The position numbers were made by a program, and so were the translations under genes. A stretch of DNA of 23,914 nucleotides. Source: a virus. Where the stretch lies: positions 10,100 through 34,013 of the IMG/VR virus record IMGVR_UViG_3300029309_000154; one strand, written 5' to 3'. Position 1 is the stretch's first letter. Each line of letters starts with the position of its first letter. This document shows, in pieces, positions 12,717-22,600 of the stretch. Below the pieces are notes generated by a model, which saw only the letters and a list, made by a program, of their open reading frames with translations, made no database searches and was not told the DNA's origin.

Positions 12717-12752
12717 AAAAAGAAGGACGGTTAGTTAATGCCTAGACCGCCC
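12717..12752 (-). terminator. Rho-independent terminator of the late tail/lysis transcript
   Basis: On the minus strand GGGCGGT (12752-12746) pairs with ACCGTCC (12731-12725), with one G-U, around a 14-base loop. TTCTTTTT follows directly. It lies about 70 bases beyond the last holin-like gene. The remaining bases 12753-12822 show no feature. Confidence 0.75.
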
Positions 12753-12822
12753 CTCTTCCCCATACAACCGCCAGTGTGGGCAGTGTATTTAAAACTTATC
12801 ACTTACATTTGTAATGTTCAAG

Positions 12823-13029
12823 TTATTGTTTACTTTCACTTCCTAGCCATAGACCAAAAGCCCCTGTCATTGCGCCAGTAACTGTGGCTGTGAGGGCCGT
12901 CGCTTCTGGTGTAACTGTTTCCATTGGGATACTCATAAACCATTCTATGACTCTTATGTACATGACAGTCATAACGAGCATCATAAAACGTGGGAGTATT
13001 TTCCATCTCAGAATATTCTCTGCTGTCAT
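12823..13029 (-). CDS. Small membrane protein, possible second holin or lysis accessory
   Basis: This is 68 residues starting MTAENILRWKILPRFMMLVM. Two hydrophobic helices lie at about 13-32 (PRFMMLVMTVMYIRVIEWF) and 45-62 (ALTATVTGAMTGAFGLWLG). The second is small-residue rich with GxxxG-like spacing, typical of packed membrane helices. The arrangement and position next to a 3TM-type holin suggest a holin or anti-holin, but sequence-similar proteins in marine phages are, as far as I recall, just hypothetical. The ATG overlaps the upstream stop (ATGA), with AGGAG formed by the upstream Arg-Arg codons. It is the last gene before the terminator. Confidence 0.75.
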   Translation of the reverse strand: MTAENILRWKILPRFMMLVMTVMYIRVIEWFMSIPMETVTPEATALTATVTGAMTGAFGLWLGSESKQ

Positions 13030-13406
13030 TTCTTTCTCCTAAACTTATCAAGACCTTTAATGCCCAATGCAGCACTGCACACCAGAAACACAAGATACTG
13101 ATACCAATCAGGTAACTCACTAAGACGATTAAAACCATTTTTTACAATTTCTTCCATTCCTGGCACAAAACATAATATAACAGGAATTAATACTACTACC
13201 GTAACTAGCTCATCTTTCCAAGAGCCTTTTGTCGATTCTGCCATAATTAACTCCCATTTGCTATCATGGGTAGCCGCTGTTTTCATAACCTCTGCTTTGG
13301 CTTCTGCTTCAGTTTGAGCTAATGTTGCTTTAGCTTTTGATTTATTAATCTGTCCCTCTATTATTGTAGAGCCAAGATTAAATAATGGTGTAAGTATTTG
13401 TAACAT
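13026..13406 (-). CDS. Holin of the GTA 3TM type
   Basis: This is 126 residues. The first 55 are polar and helical (KATLAQTEAEAKAEVMKTAA). GSWKDELVTVVVLIPVILCF begins a membrane helix at about 66-82, followed by PGMEEIVKNGF, then PDWYQYLVFLVCSAALGIKG with a second helix, and a basic tail FRRKK. The sequence SWKDE, a helix, a central Pro-Gly and PDWY matches what I remember of the gene-transfer-agent 3TM holin family (PF11351). Holins form pores in the inner membrane to time lysis. GAGG lies upstream of the ATG, which overlaps the preceding stop in TAATG. No separate endolysin gene is visible in the window. Confidence 0.75.
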   Translation of the reverse strand: MLQILTPLFNLGSTIIEGQINKSKAKATLAQTEAEAKAEVMKTAATHDSKWELIMAESTKGSWKDELVTVVVLIPVILCFVPGMEEIVKNGFNRLSELPDWYQYLVFLVCSAALGIKGLDKFRRKK

Positions 13407-13885
13407 TATAAATTACCTCTATTAATAAAAAGCCATAACACAAAAATAAAAAATCCAACGATTGTAAAAACAAGAAAAAAAATACTTATAATCTCTACAA
13501 AATGCCTTCGAGCTTCACGTTGTGCATACAGTGTTTCTTTGCGTTGTTTTCTAATATCAGCTTCCATTCTCAATAATTCTTGCCAAGCAGATGGGCCACA
13601 CATAGAAGATATTAATTTTCTAAGTTCATCTCTCTGGTTTTCTAATTGTTTCTTTTGAGTAAATAATTCTATTGCCTCTTGTTCTACACTTTTAGCATTA
13701 AATATTTTTTTAAATATTGGTGGATTCTTAGCTTCATGATGCGCTCTATCTATATCAGATACAGCACTCATCCATCGTGACAAGTCTTTGCCCATCGACT
13801 CCACCTGACGGCCGATGCTGAAACCTTTTTTTAGTGCCGAAAAAGCGGAACCAGCAATCGCCATTGCGGAGATGGGATCGACCAT
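13406..13885 (-). CDS. Coiled-coil protein with C-terminal membrane anchor
   Basis: This is 159 residues starting MVDPISAMAIAGSAFSALKK. A short hydrophobic N-terminal helix is followed by a long charged helical region (about 60-130, containing VEQEAIELFTQKKQLENQRD). A strong transmembrane helix (about 132-154, EIISIFFLVFTIVGFFIFVL) lies close to the end. Similar proteins occur in marine podovirus lysis or tail regions, as I recall, without known function. A spanin-like or lysis-accessory role is possible, but the orientation (C-terminal anchor) differs from an inner-membrane spanin. It directly abuts the next gene upstream and overlaps the holin start. Confidence 0.68.
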   Translation of the reverse strand: MVDPISAMAIAGSAFSALKKGFSIGRQVESMGKDLSRWMSAVSDIDRAHHEAKNPPIFKKIFNAKSVEQEAIELFTQKKQLENQRDELRKLISSMCGPSAWQELLRMEADIRKQRKETLYAQREARRHFVEIISIFFLVFTIVGFFIFVLWLFINRGNL

Positions 13886-14113
13886 TTACCTACTCAATGC
13901 TCTATCTAGCTTATCTTCTAGTCTATGCAATGCATCCATAACTTGACTCATATCATTATGTAACTCATTTTTAGTTGCATAATCTTCTCTTGTTTTATTC
14001 AATAATATCTGCAGCCTCTTTACTTCTGCAAACATTTGACGAAATGCCCAAAACACTGGTGCAATAACAACAGTCAATATTATGTTCCAAAAAAGCATTG
14101 CATCTAGTTCCAT
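13886..14113 (-). CDS. Membrane-anchored coiled-coil protein
   Basis: This is 75 residues starting MELDAMLFWNIILTVVIAPV. One transmembrane helix (about 6-24) is followed by an amphipathic coiled coil (VKRLQILLNKTREDYATKNE and MSQVMDALHRLEDKLDRAL). The shape recalls phage hemolysin-XhlA-like or inner-membrane spanin proteins, though XhlA has the reverse order of parts, so the name is not applied. The ATG overlaps the preceding stop (TAATG). It probably belongs to the lysis cluster. Confidence 0.7.
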   Translation of the reverse strand: MELDAMLFWNIILTVVIAPVFWAFRQMFAEVKRLQILLNKTREDYATKNELHNDMSQVMDALHRLEDKLDRALSR

Positions 14114-14517
14114 TAAAGAAACTTTCTATAAGGTGTTTTTGGAGCATCAATAACAAGTTTTGCATCTTGCAGTTTTTTAATAATACTATCAGCCTCATCT
14201 CTCATTTTACGTAAATTTAAATGATAACCAGATACTGGTGTAGTCTCAGGATATTCATTACCATCATCATCAGTTAATGTTTTACCTGTTGGTGCATAGA
14301 TAGTGCCTATCTCATCAACACCTAAAAAATTAGTATTTTGAAATGATTTGTTACCTTCTTCATCTTCAACAACAACACCAGTTCCATCAAAAACTGTTAG
14401 TAATGCATCTCTGCTTTCTGCTTTTACAAACCAGTCAGCCTGTGTGAGACCCACTACTTTCTCTTCAGCTTTTTCTTCTACTTCAAATTCAACATCAGAT
14501 GTAAATTGATTTATCAT
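14113..14517 (-). CDS. Acidic protein directly after the long fibre gene, unknown function
   Basis: This is 134 residues starting MINQFTSDVEFEVEEKAEEK, very acidic. The centre contains DDDGNEYPETTPVSGYHLNL, and a basic C-terminal helix holds IIKKLQDAKLVIDAPKTPYR. It overlaps the fibre stop by four bases (ATGA) and has AGAGGA upstream. In many phages the gene just after a fibre encodes its assembly chaperone or a tip protein. That is possible here by position only. No motif supports it. Confidence 0.68.
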   Translation of the reverse strand: MINQFTSDVEFEVEEKAEEKVVGLTQADWFVKAESRDALLTVFDGTGVVVEDEEGNKSFQNTNFLGVDEIGTIYAPTGKTLTDDDGNEYPETTPVSGYHLNLRKMRDEADSIIKKLQDAKLVIDAPKTPYRKFL

Positions 14518-17500
14518 GTAATCCTCTTTAAAAAGTCGTCTTTTAGTTTTGATGCATAATAAGCAAAACGTCTAAAAACACCATTTTGTTCAAAAGGAGT
14601 TGAACCGCCTATACCTATACCACCACTACCAAAAAAGTTTAATGTATCGATTGTTGTAAAATTAGGTGAATTACTATTAGATTTTGAATTAACAACAGAA
14701 TTAGTAACCAAACCTACATCAGTATTATCAAATGTTGTAACTGTTCTTACAAGAGTATTGGCTTGTAAAGTTTGAGAAGGGCCTGCATTATTAAATGTAC
14801 CAGTGCTTGTATCTCTTACAAGAGCTTGAACTACATTAGCAACAGATGATCTTAAACCTATACCCCTAAATCCGACAAAGTTATTTGCAAGATGCCAAGG
14901 ACACCTATTTGGGGAAAGTTCAAAAGGAATAAATTCAGCTTCTACACTGCCTCTTCTTTGATTATATCCGACAAATGGTTGCTCAATACTTGCAAATGTA
15001 GGCGTGTATTTTGTAGGAATTGGTGGATACTCAGAAACAGAACTAGATTTTTCTACTTGCGCTCCCCAAAGATAAACTCCACTGGTATTGTCTCCTTCAT
15101 AACTATTACTGCCCAATCCAAAAAGAAGTCTAAACTGGCCAGTTACTGCTCCAATACTAGTTTCTGTGGCTGTTACTCTAAACCATCCATTTCCAACATC
15201 ATTTATACTAGCACTTTCATGAGTACTACTTTGTATTGTACCATCTGATAAATTAAAATTAGTTTGTGTAAAATCAAAAGCACCACTTCCAGCATGAATT
15301 AAAGCAAATAATCTACCACCAGAAAATGATGCCGCTTTTACAAAAACAGAAAAAGTATATGGTTGTTTACCTTCAACCGTTAAACCTTTTATTAAACGAT
15401 GTGCTCCAGTACTAGAGTCTTCTTTCATGAAGTCAGCAGTAGTTTCACCATTTGGAGCTGCTATTTGATTAGCTGTAACTGTAGCTCCTGTTATCGTGTA
15501 TCCTGTTGTAAAATCCTCTGCACCAATAATAAGCGTAGGTGCTTTCTCTAACTGAAATCCCCATAGATGCATACCAGAGCTACCATCTCCTGTGTAGGAT
15601 GATGAATTAACTTCATTAACTAATGTAATTCTCATGTTCACGGTGCTTCCACCAGATTGAGAATCAAATGTTACAGAACATCTATACCAATCATTTCCTA
15701 CTTCTTGAATTTTAGCAGATATAGCTCCATTAGCAATGGATGTAATGCTTTCAGATGCTAAATCAAATTTTGCAAATGGGAAAGAACCAGATTTATCTCT
15801 TAGTTGTAGAATAGCTCTATCTCTTTCGTCTGCTTTTAAATAAACTGAAAATACATGTATTTCGTTATCACTTAAATTAGGATTTGCATCTTGAGTAATA
15901 CGATGTGTTGCACTTGCAGTAGTGCTTTCGACTATTTTATCTGCTGTAGTCAATCCATCAGGAGAAACAATGTCATTTGCACTAATTGTAAGCTCTGATG
16001 CCGTCCAAGTCGTACTCAAATCCTCTGATTGCAATGCAAGATTATTACCATTTACAGGCCCCATCCTAGGTAAATCAGCAGAACGTGTTACGGTTGAGCC
16101 GCTAGTTGGTATGTAGGATGTAGGGAATGTGCCTTCTTCTATTTGTGCGCCCCAGACATAAACAGGGTCAGTTCCATCTGAGCTAGTATAAAACATTCTT
16201 AATCTTGCGGCTGTTGTAGTGTTTGTTGTTGTTGTTATTGTGAGCCTATACCAGCCATTACCATAATCTTCTATATCACCACTTGTATTGGTAAATGAAC
16301 CATCATTATTCGTAGATGTTGTTGTGCCATTAGTTAAGTTATAAACCATTCTCCCTCTGTTTGTGGAGGTTCCATCATCTACTGTAAAACTAAAAGATGT
16401 TACGTCAGAAGATTTTGCAAATATACTACCAGACAAACTTATGCTAGAAGCTGATTTTGTTATTATATCTGTTAAAATACCTATAGCACCATTATTTGCT
16501 TGAAATTTATCTGCTTCCAAAGCTCCATTTGGAGATAATATTTGATTTGCAGTTATTGATGCAGACCCAGTTGACCATCCACTAGCTGTAAAATCCTCAC
16601 TGTCCGTAACCAAATTTACCCTTTGCTCTTCAATTAAAAAACCTTTTTGCGTAGCACCGCCACCGTAGTATGGCAGTCCTTCTGTTTTGACGTAAGTGCC
16701 AACGGATGAGCCTACCTCTACTTGTATGCCCCAAGCGTGTAGCCCTGATGAACCATCGCCTGTGTAACTATCTCCACCCGAAAACACTATACTACCAGAA
16801 TTAAGATGAAGCCTTACTTGCGCTGTTGTGTTGCTTGAGTGAGAAAGAAATGTTACTTGAACACGCCTCCAACTATTGCCTACATCCTCAATCGATGCTG
16901 AGATTATATTATTAGAGTCTTCTAAAGACACATTTGTTAAATCAAAGTGTGCCGTAAATATAGTTGTATTGTCTATCCTTATTAAAACCCAGTCTCTCTC
17001 ATCTGCTTTAAAATAACCAGAAACAGTAATGTTGGTAGATATTGGTACAGTTATATTTTGAAAAACAAGATGGGTAGCTGTTGATGTATTTTCTACTATT
17101 TTATCTGCTGTAGTTGTGCCATCAGGTGCAGTAATGTCGTTAGTAGTAACGCTTGCGTTTGTAGTACTCCAGCTTGTACTCAAATCTTCTGACTGTAGAA
17201 CCAAATTCTGCGCTTGGTCAGCACTCAGGAAATACCCAGCCTCATGCTCGAGCCTTGCACCATACACAGCCGCACTAGTGGTTTTAATGTAGGGATTGCC
17301 AATGGGTACAAACTTGTGATTACTAAATTGCATACCCCATGCAAAAATACCGCTACTACCATCCCCAGTATATGAAAAACCGCTATTATCTGCATCTGTA
17401 ACGCTACCATTACCATCCCATAGAATAACTCCTACATCTTCTACACCTGTTCCAGTTGCCTGAAATGTTATGCTACAACGAAACCATCCATTTCCTTCAT

Positions 17501-18038
17501 CAGTTATTGTTGCTGTTTCCTGGTCATTATCATTATAATGTATTGTACCAGTTGTAAGATTAAAAGTTGTAAAAACGACTGGTAATAAACCAGAACCAAA
17601 GGATGACCATAAGCCAACAAAATTTCTTTCAGATGCTTTAAAATGACCTGACCATGTATAAAATTGTCCAGTTACTACACTAACGAAATCTCTATAATAC
17701 TTTGAGCCAGTTGTGTTATCTTCTACTATTTTATCCGCAGTAGTCGTGCCATCTGGAGCAGTAGTAGCATTAGCAGAAACAGTTACTCTTGTTTTTGCAT
17801 AAACAGCATTATCTATTTCTTCTGAATATACCTGCAGGTTATGCGGTGCATACTTCACCAATCCATCAGCATCGGTAAAGGTAGCCTGAGAAGCACGACT
17901 AAAATCAATCAAATCACTAGGTGCGGCATTAGCACCTATGCTTGCTGAGTCAAAATTAAGTTGAAAATCAGGGGCTGGGATACCTTCTAAACCACCAGTT
18001 GACCCTAGCCGTCCTACTTTACCAACACGAGATAGCAT
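14514..18038 (-). CDS. Long tail fibre/spike with five tandem carbohydrate-binding-like domains
   Basis: This is 1174 residues. A short N-terminal part (about 1-65, with PDFQLNFDSASIGAN and LIDFSRASQATF) is followed by five repeats at about 68-253, 278-452, 475-651, 666-832 and 836-1003. Each begins with a SEDLS/SW-like strand, then a PDGTTTADKIVE-like motif. It continues with a GYFKADERD-like strand and an EVGNGWYRCSVTF-like strand, and ends with SYTGDGSSGLHAWGIQVE. A distinct C-terminal domain (about 1020-1174) resembles a LamG/concanavalin-like beta sandwich. The repeats look like beta-sandwich CBM modules that bind surface glycans; the call is by pattern. GGAG precedes the ATG. It would be a host-receptor fibre or spike acting outside the cell. 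Confidence 0.82.
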   Translation of the reverse strand: MLSRVGKVGRLGSTGGLEGIPAPDFQLNFDSASIGANAAPSDLIDFSRASQATFTDADGLVKYAPHNLQVYSEEIDNAVYAKTRVTVSANATTAPDGTTTADKIVEDNTTGSKYYRDFVSVVTGQFYTWSGHFKASERNFVGLWSSFGSGLLPVVFTTFNLTTGTIHYNDNDQETATITDEGNGWFRCSITFQATGTGVEDVGVILWDGNGSVTDADNSGFSYTGDGSSGIFAWGMQFSNHKFVPIGNPYIKTTSAAVYGARLEHEAGYFLSADQAQNLVLQSEDLSTSWSTTNASVTTNDITAPDGTTTADKIVENTSTATHLVFQNITVPISTNITVSGYFKADERDWVLIRIDNTTIFTAHFDLTNVSLEDSNNIISASIEDVGNSWRRVQVTFLSHSSNTTAQVRLHLNSGSIVFSGGDSYTGDGSSGLHAWGIQVEVGSSVGTYVKTEGLPYYGGGATQKGFLIEEQRVNLVTDSEDFTASGWSTGSASITANQILSPNGALEADKFQANNGAIGILTDIITKSASSISLSGSIFAKSSDVTSFSFTVDDGTSTNRGRMVYNLTNGTTTSTNNDGSFTNTSGDIEDYGNGWYRLTITTTTNTTTAARLRMFYTSSDGTDPVYVWGAQIEEGTFPTSYIPTSGSTVTRSADLPRMGPVNGNNLALQSEDLSTTWTASELTISANDIVSPDGLTTADKIVESTTASATHRITQDANPNLSDNEIHVFSVYLKADERDRAILQLRDKSGSFPFAKFDLASESITSIANGAISAKIQEVGNDWYRCSVTFDSQSGGSTVNMRITLVNEVNSSSYTGDGSSGMHLWGFQLEKAPTLIIGAEDFTTGYTITGATVTANQIAAPNGETTADFMKEDSSTGAHRLIKGLTVEGKQPYTFSVFVKAASFSGGRLFALIHAGSGAFDFTQTNFNLSDGTIQSSTHESASINDVGNGWFRVTATETSIGAVTGQFRLLFGLGSNSYEGDNTSGVYLWGAQVEKSSSVSEYPPIPTKYTPTFASIEQPFVGYNQRRGSVEAEFIPFELSPNRCPWHLANNFVGFRGIGLRSSVANVVQALVRDTSTGTFNNAGPSQTLQANTLVRTVTTFDNTDVGLVTNSVVNSKSNSNSPNFTTIDTLNFFGSGGIGIGGSTPFEQNGVFRRFAYYASKLKDDFLKRIT
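15030..17837 (-). repeat. Five tandem protein-level repeats inside the long fibre gene
   Basis: Approximate spans are 17280-17837, 16683-17207, 16086-16616, 15543-16043 and 15030-15533. The copies are diverged in DNA, but some blocks stay identical: the 20-mer encoding the ADKIVE region occurs exactly at 15931-15950 and 17095-17114, and with two differences at 17725-17744. Repeat 3 lacks the TGDGSSG motif found near the end of the others. Confidence 0.8.
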
Positions 18039-18041
18039 TCA

Positions 18042-18356
18042 CTACTCCATTTCTGTAACAAAAACCGATCCACCTGTGCTTGATTGGATAGCCGCTACTT
18101 TATGTCCACCTGTAATTTTAAAATATTCTACTTGTTTTGCAGGAAGAAAAGGCCCATTGGCAGTTGCAGTTGGACTAGCTGCAAAAGCGATATGGCAATC
18201 TTCTGTTGCTACAATCCTAACTACTCTAGTCGTTGTAGCTACGGCACTAGATGTAACCGCACTTGTACCAGAAGTTGTTATTTTCTGTGTTGTCCCTGTC
18301 GGAGCTGCCGCTTGTATTAGCTCCTCATTTCTTGTATCTCTTGCTAATGTTGCCAT
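18042..18356 (-). CDS. Small Ala/Thr-rich structural protein between two fibre genes
   Basis: This is 104 residues starting MATLARDTRNEELIQAAAPT. It is Thr/Ala/Ser rich with beta-strand patterns (TTRVVRIVATEDCHIAFAAS and PAKQVEYFKITGGHKVAAIQ), like a small jelly-roll seen among phage tail or capsid decoration proteins. AAGGAG formed by the end of the upstream gene precedes the ATG, and its own last codons supply the GGAG of the next gene. A virion location is inferred from position between two fibres. No exact family is recognised. Confidence 0.72.
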   Translation of the reverse strand: MATLARDTRNEELIQAAAPTGTTQKITTSGTSAVTSSAVATTTRVVRIVATEDCHIAFAASPTATANGPFLPAKQVEYFKITGGHKVAAIQSSTGGSVFVTEME

Positions 18357-18359
18357 GTA

Positions 18360-19643
18360 TTACTCCTTAATAATGTAATTTAGTATGATAGTTGGTTGTA
18401 CGTTATTGTGCGCATCATCAGAACCTGTCGTGCCAATACTTGTAGCTACTGCTACTTCTCTTGCGTTATTAGAAGAAGACGATTCAACATTATAACGACT
18501 TGTAGGACTGCCTTGTGTTTTCTTAAAAATCGTGAGACTACCGCCAAAATTATCTTGGATTGTGCTTGTTGCTGAGTGATTGTGACTAGGCATTTGAGCA
18601 TCTGTAACGATGTGCGTTTCAAGACCTCCTGTAGCACCTAACGTATCACCATCGATACCACCAGTTGTTGTGCTTGTTGGATTTGTAAGCCTGTCAGCAC
18701 TAGCACCGCCCATATCATCCTGACCAGCTATAACACGACCTCTAAGGTCAGGTAAGTTAAATGTAGATGCACCATCACCTACACCATAAGTAGTACCTAA
18801 TGCAGAAAATAAGTCTGCATAGGTTGACCTGCTAATCGCTTGTCCAAAACATAATAACCACCCACTAGGAGCTGATGTACCAGCGTAAGGCATAATCATA
18901 CCCGATACAAATGATGAAGGGAGAGTAGCAAATGTAAACGAACCATCTCCATCTGCTGATAAATACTGTCCTGATGTACCATTACCTGTAACATTAATCT
19001 CTGAAGCTGATACAGAGTTAGCCGCTATTTGGTCTGCACCTACTGCATTATCAGCAATTTTACTTTGCTCAATCGCATCGTCAGCTATATTGGCAGTATC
19101 GATTGTTCCTATTGTTGCTCCAGTCCCTGACAGTGCCGCTAAATTACCTGCACCATCAAAGCCAAGATATTTATTAGGTCTAACTGATGCGCTAGGTATT
19201 GTAAGACTAGCAGTAGCATCCGAGTCAGTAAGTTTTATAGAACGCTCAAAGTTATTATTATTCTGTTGTGTAATAGCTGTAAGTTTGTCAAGCTCAGTAT
19301 TTAAAGATGATATATTAAACGGCCCAGAGGTAGGAAAGTCAGATGTTCTTTGAATGGTGATATCACGAAAGATAGTATAGGTATGCGTATTATCATACGT
19401 ATCTCCAAGGGTAATATTACCACCAGAAAATCCATCATCTACCGCTGTACCATTTACTGCAAATGTTCCAGTTCCTGAGCCTCTAGTGAGAGTAGTATCT
19501 GTTCCAGATGATGTGGTCACAATTACTTTAATGTCATCTAAAGAGAAGAAGGGAAAGTCTATAGTCAATGTCGTACTATTCGCAGTTACTGCCTGCGTAT
19601 ATTGTACTCGAGCATCATTATCTGCAATTTGTATCGTAGCCAT
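18360..19643 (-). CDS. Tail fibre with T7 gp17-like N-terminus and tail-collar domain
   Basis: This is 427 residues. Residues about 1-130 resemble the T7 fibre attachment domain: VQYTQAVTANSTTLTIDFPF near 13-32, then YTIFRDITIQRTSDFPTSGP near 89-108 and the LNTELDKLTAITQQ helix. The middle has DTANIADDAIEQSKIADNAV-like linker repeats typical of fibre shafts. The C-terminal part holds a phage tail collar domain: GMIMPYAGTSAPSGWLLCFG near 248-267, then FNLPDLRGRVIAGQDDMGG, then MPSHNH near 351-356 and HNNVQPTIILNYIIKE at the end. In T7 the N-terminal domain attaches to the tail; collar domains bind the receptor or trimerise. AGAGGATAGG precedes the ATG. The gp16-like gene is just upstream, as in T7. 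Confidence 0.87.
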   Translation of the reverse strand: MATIQIADNDARVQYTQAVTANSTTLTIDFPFFSLDDIKVIVTTSSGTDTTLTRGSGTGTFAVNGTAVDDGFSGGNITLGDTYDNTHTYTIFRDITIQRTSDFPTSGPFNISSLNTELDKLTAITQQNNNNFERSIKLTDSDATASLTIPSASVRPNKYLGFDGAGNLAALSGTGATIGTIDTANIADDAIEQSKIADNAVGADQIAANSVSASEINVTGNGTSGQYLSADGDGSFTFATLPSSFVSGMIMPYAGTSAPSGWLLCFGQAISRSTYADLFSALGTTYGVGDGASTFNLPDLRGRVIAGQDDMGGASADRLTNPTSTTTGGIDGDTLGATGGLETHIVTDAQMPSHNHSATSTIQDNFGGSLTIFKKTQGSPTSRYNVESSSSNNAREVAVATSIGTTGSDDAHNNVQPTIILNYIIKE

Positions 19644-19687
19644 ACTTTACCTATCCTCTATTATTTAAACATTGTCTATTCACATTA

Positions 19688-22600
19688 TTATTGGTTATAA
19701 ATTTTATCAAAAATTGGGTCTGCTAACGGATGTGTTCTGAATGGAGTAGAAAAACTAAGGCTATCAAGAGTATCTTGGTCTACTCTATTTCCTAAAACAT
19801 CCCCTGCTATTCCTGCTACATTTACTAAATTACTTGCCGCTGGCCCAAATACTGCAGAAGCTTTAGCTCCAACTGGTAATGGATATGATCTTTTGTCATT
19901 AATAATAGGTCTTAGTCCAATACCGTAGTTAGATAATTTTTCGACTGCATTATTAACATCCATAAAAGAACCAAGAATACCAGAACGATCTATTGCGTTT
20001 ACAAGTTTTTCATCAAAGCTTTCTTTATTTGTCATACCATATTGGCTTCTTTTAATTTCGTTTACCATAGCAGCTAAGCCTATAAGAAAAAAAGCACCTT
20101 GCCAGAAAGCACCATCTTTTTCTTGCAAACCTGATGTAAGAAGCCTTACAGTTGCCGCTTGTCCATAAGATTTAAATTGGGTAATCAAAGAACCAAACTC
20201 TGTAGATGTCCATAAAGCTCTATCTCCAGCTCCGGGAGTAATAATAATACGTTCTACACTTTCATTTAACGAATTTCTAAATACATCTCTTGCTGTAATA
20301 TCATTCCATAATTCTGTATTTGGCAACCACTCACCATCAACCTGCTCTCCGTTTGTTCTAATAAGTTGTCTAATTCTGTTAGACATTGCTTCATCAATAC
20401 CAGTTTTCAAGAACTTTTCTTTATCTGCTTTGGAAAGTGACTTCCAAGGTTTCATAATAGATTCAGTCATTCTTAAAAGAGTAACGTTTCCTGCAAATTC
20501 TTTTAATGACTGATTCCATATATTTAATCCATTGATAACAAACATGACTCCAACACTTTGATTTAGCCCTCTTTCTACAGCAAATCTGTTTCCAAATACA
20601 TCTCCCATATCAGCAAATGCGTGTGCTCTTAGTCCCAAAACGGCATCTGCGGCCACACCTGCTTGTTTAAGTTCTTTTTGAGAAAGAGATTTAAGTAGAG
20701 AAGCATTCTCTCTAAACTGATATCTCAATCCTTTTTCATAAACAGTTTTAAATCCTTCTACCATAATAGGTCTCGCTAAGTCCGGTATTGAACTAATTGC
20801 CGCTCCACCCATACCAATTAAAACATTGATTGATTTCATAGTTCTTACAAAACGACTAGACATTTGGTGAGGGTCTTTAGATGCACCATAAGTTCCTCGA
20901 AGTCTGTCTCTCAATCCACGAATATCTTTTAGATCGCTTACAAGCTCTTTTTGATACTTGGCTTTTAAAGCTGGATCTGTTGTTCTATCGATAAGTAGTG
21001 TCCATTCATCAGAAATTTTATCAATAACAGGTTTCATATCAATACTACCAAAAGCTCTTTGTAGCTCAATATCTATACCCATTTGCTTAGAATGATGCCT
21101 TAATAAAACTTCAATGTCATTTTCAAGAAACTCTTCTATCAAATCGTCATTTATTTCAAGCTCTCTCATTCTAAAAGCAGAACCGACAATAACATCTTCA
21201 AGATTTCCTTCGAACTCATCTATCTGCATGTAAGGTCTATTTTTAACAATAGAGTCAAAAACACCTAAAACATAATTGTCAAGTTCTTGGCCTGCTAATC
21301 CTAATTCATCAACACCGTGTTGCCTAATGATTGATTTAAAGGTTTCTTGATTAGACATAATTTTGTCTACTCTATAAAGTCTTGGTACATAGCTTAATGC
21401 CGTGTTAGTAAAAACTCCTTCTGTTCTTACTCTATCCAAACGATTTCTTAACATATTTACCCTTGAAATATCTCCAGAATCTTGAGCTGCTTTTAATGCT
21501 CTTCTAATTTGTATTTCAAACAATCGTACTCCAGTAGCTTGATTTTTAATAAAATCAAAATTATTTCTTGCTTTTTGAGCCGCTTGAGTAATAAAAGGAC
21601 TTGCCGCATCTCCAATGTTATCAACATCTCCTCTTCTCATAGCCTTTGAAACTCTTACTCTAAAATCATATTCACTTAAATAATTATTTCTTCTACTAAA
21701 TTTATCTTTACCAAATCGAAAAAACATCTGTGCTTGTCGTACAGTATCATTACTACTTGCGACAGTACCTCTATAAGCTAAATAAGCAGTATCAATCTCT
21801 CTTAAAGATTGAACGAGAGGAGCAATATATTTTGTTGTATAATTACGCTCAACAGATTGAGATACAGCTTCTTCTGCATCCACCTTTTTCTGCATCATGC
21901 CTCCAAGACTTACCATTTCAGCAACAAGTCCTCTAACAAATGGATTGCTACTTTGAAGCATTCTAAACATTGGATTGATTGGTAGTTTTTCTACCCCAAT
22001 ACCTGTTTCTTTTAAAGCATCCTGATCCATTGTAGCATAAGCTTGCCTTCGAGCTATATCAGGATTAACGGAAGCTCCTGCTGAGCGATAAAAACCATCT
22101 CCTCCATATTTTTTTTCGTATTTTTTATCTCTTTCTTTAAATCTTTTATCAGACCCTTGAACAATTTTTTTTCCAAAAACACCACCGATAGCACCAGCAA
22201 ATAAAGAGCCAAGAGCAGTAACCATCAAAGCTTGTTCTGCTTCATAGCTTTGTTTTTGAGTAAGCAAAAATCCTTGTTCTAACCCAACAACGCTACCAGT
22301 TGTTACTCCACTAGCTGCAGCCCTTTTAAAAAAACTAGCTGACCTAAGTGCTTGTGCTGGAGCTAAAGGAATAACACTACTTGGAGTAAGTAAAGCTGAT
22401 GTAAAAGATTCAACACCAGAATCAGAAGAAGATAAAACAGTAGAGTTAAAATTATCTCTTTTTAATCTTTCTAGTCTTCTTGTTGTTTCTTGTTCATTAG
22501 GGCTTCCTATAAAACGCCACATAGAGTTTTCATAGCCTTTTAGTTGAGGGTCAGCAAATTCATCATAATTAGGGTCTTCTGGATATCTATATAATAGGTC

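Noticed and set aside
12836-13138. Leftward 100-codon frame overlapping the two holin-region genes
   Set aside because: Two well-coupled genes with overlapping start/stop and a strong internal binding site explain this DNA better.
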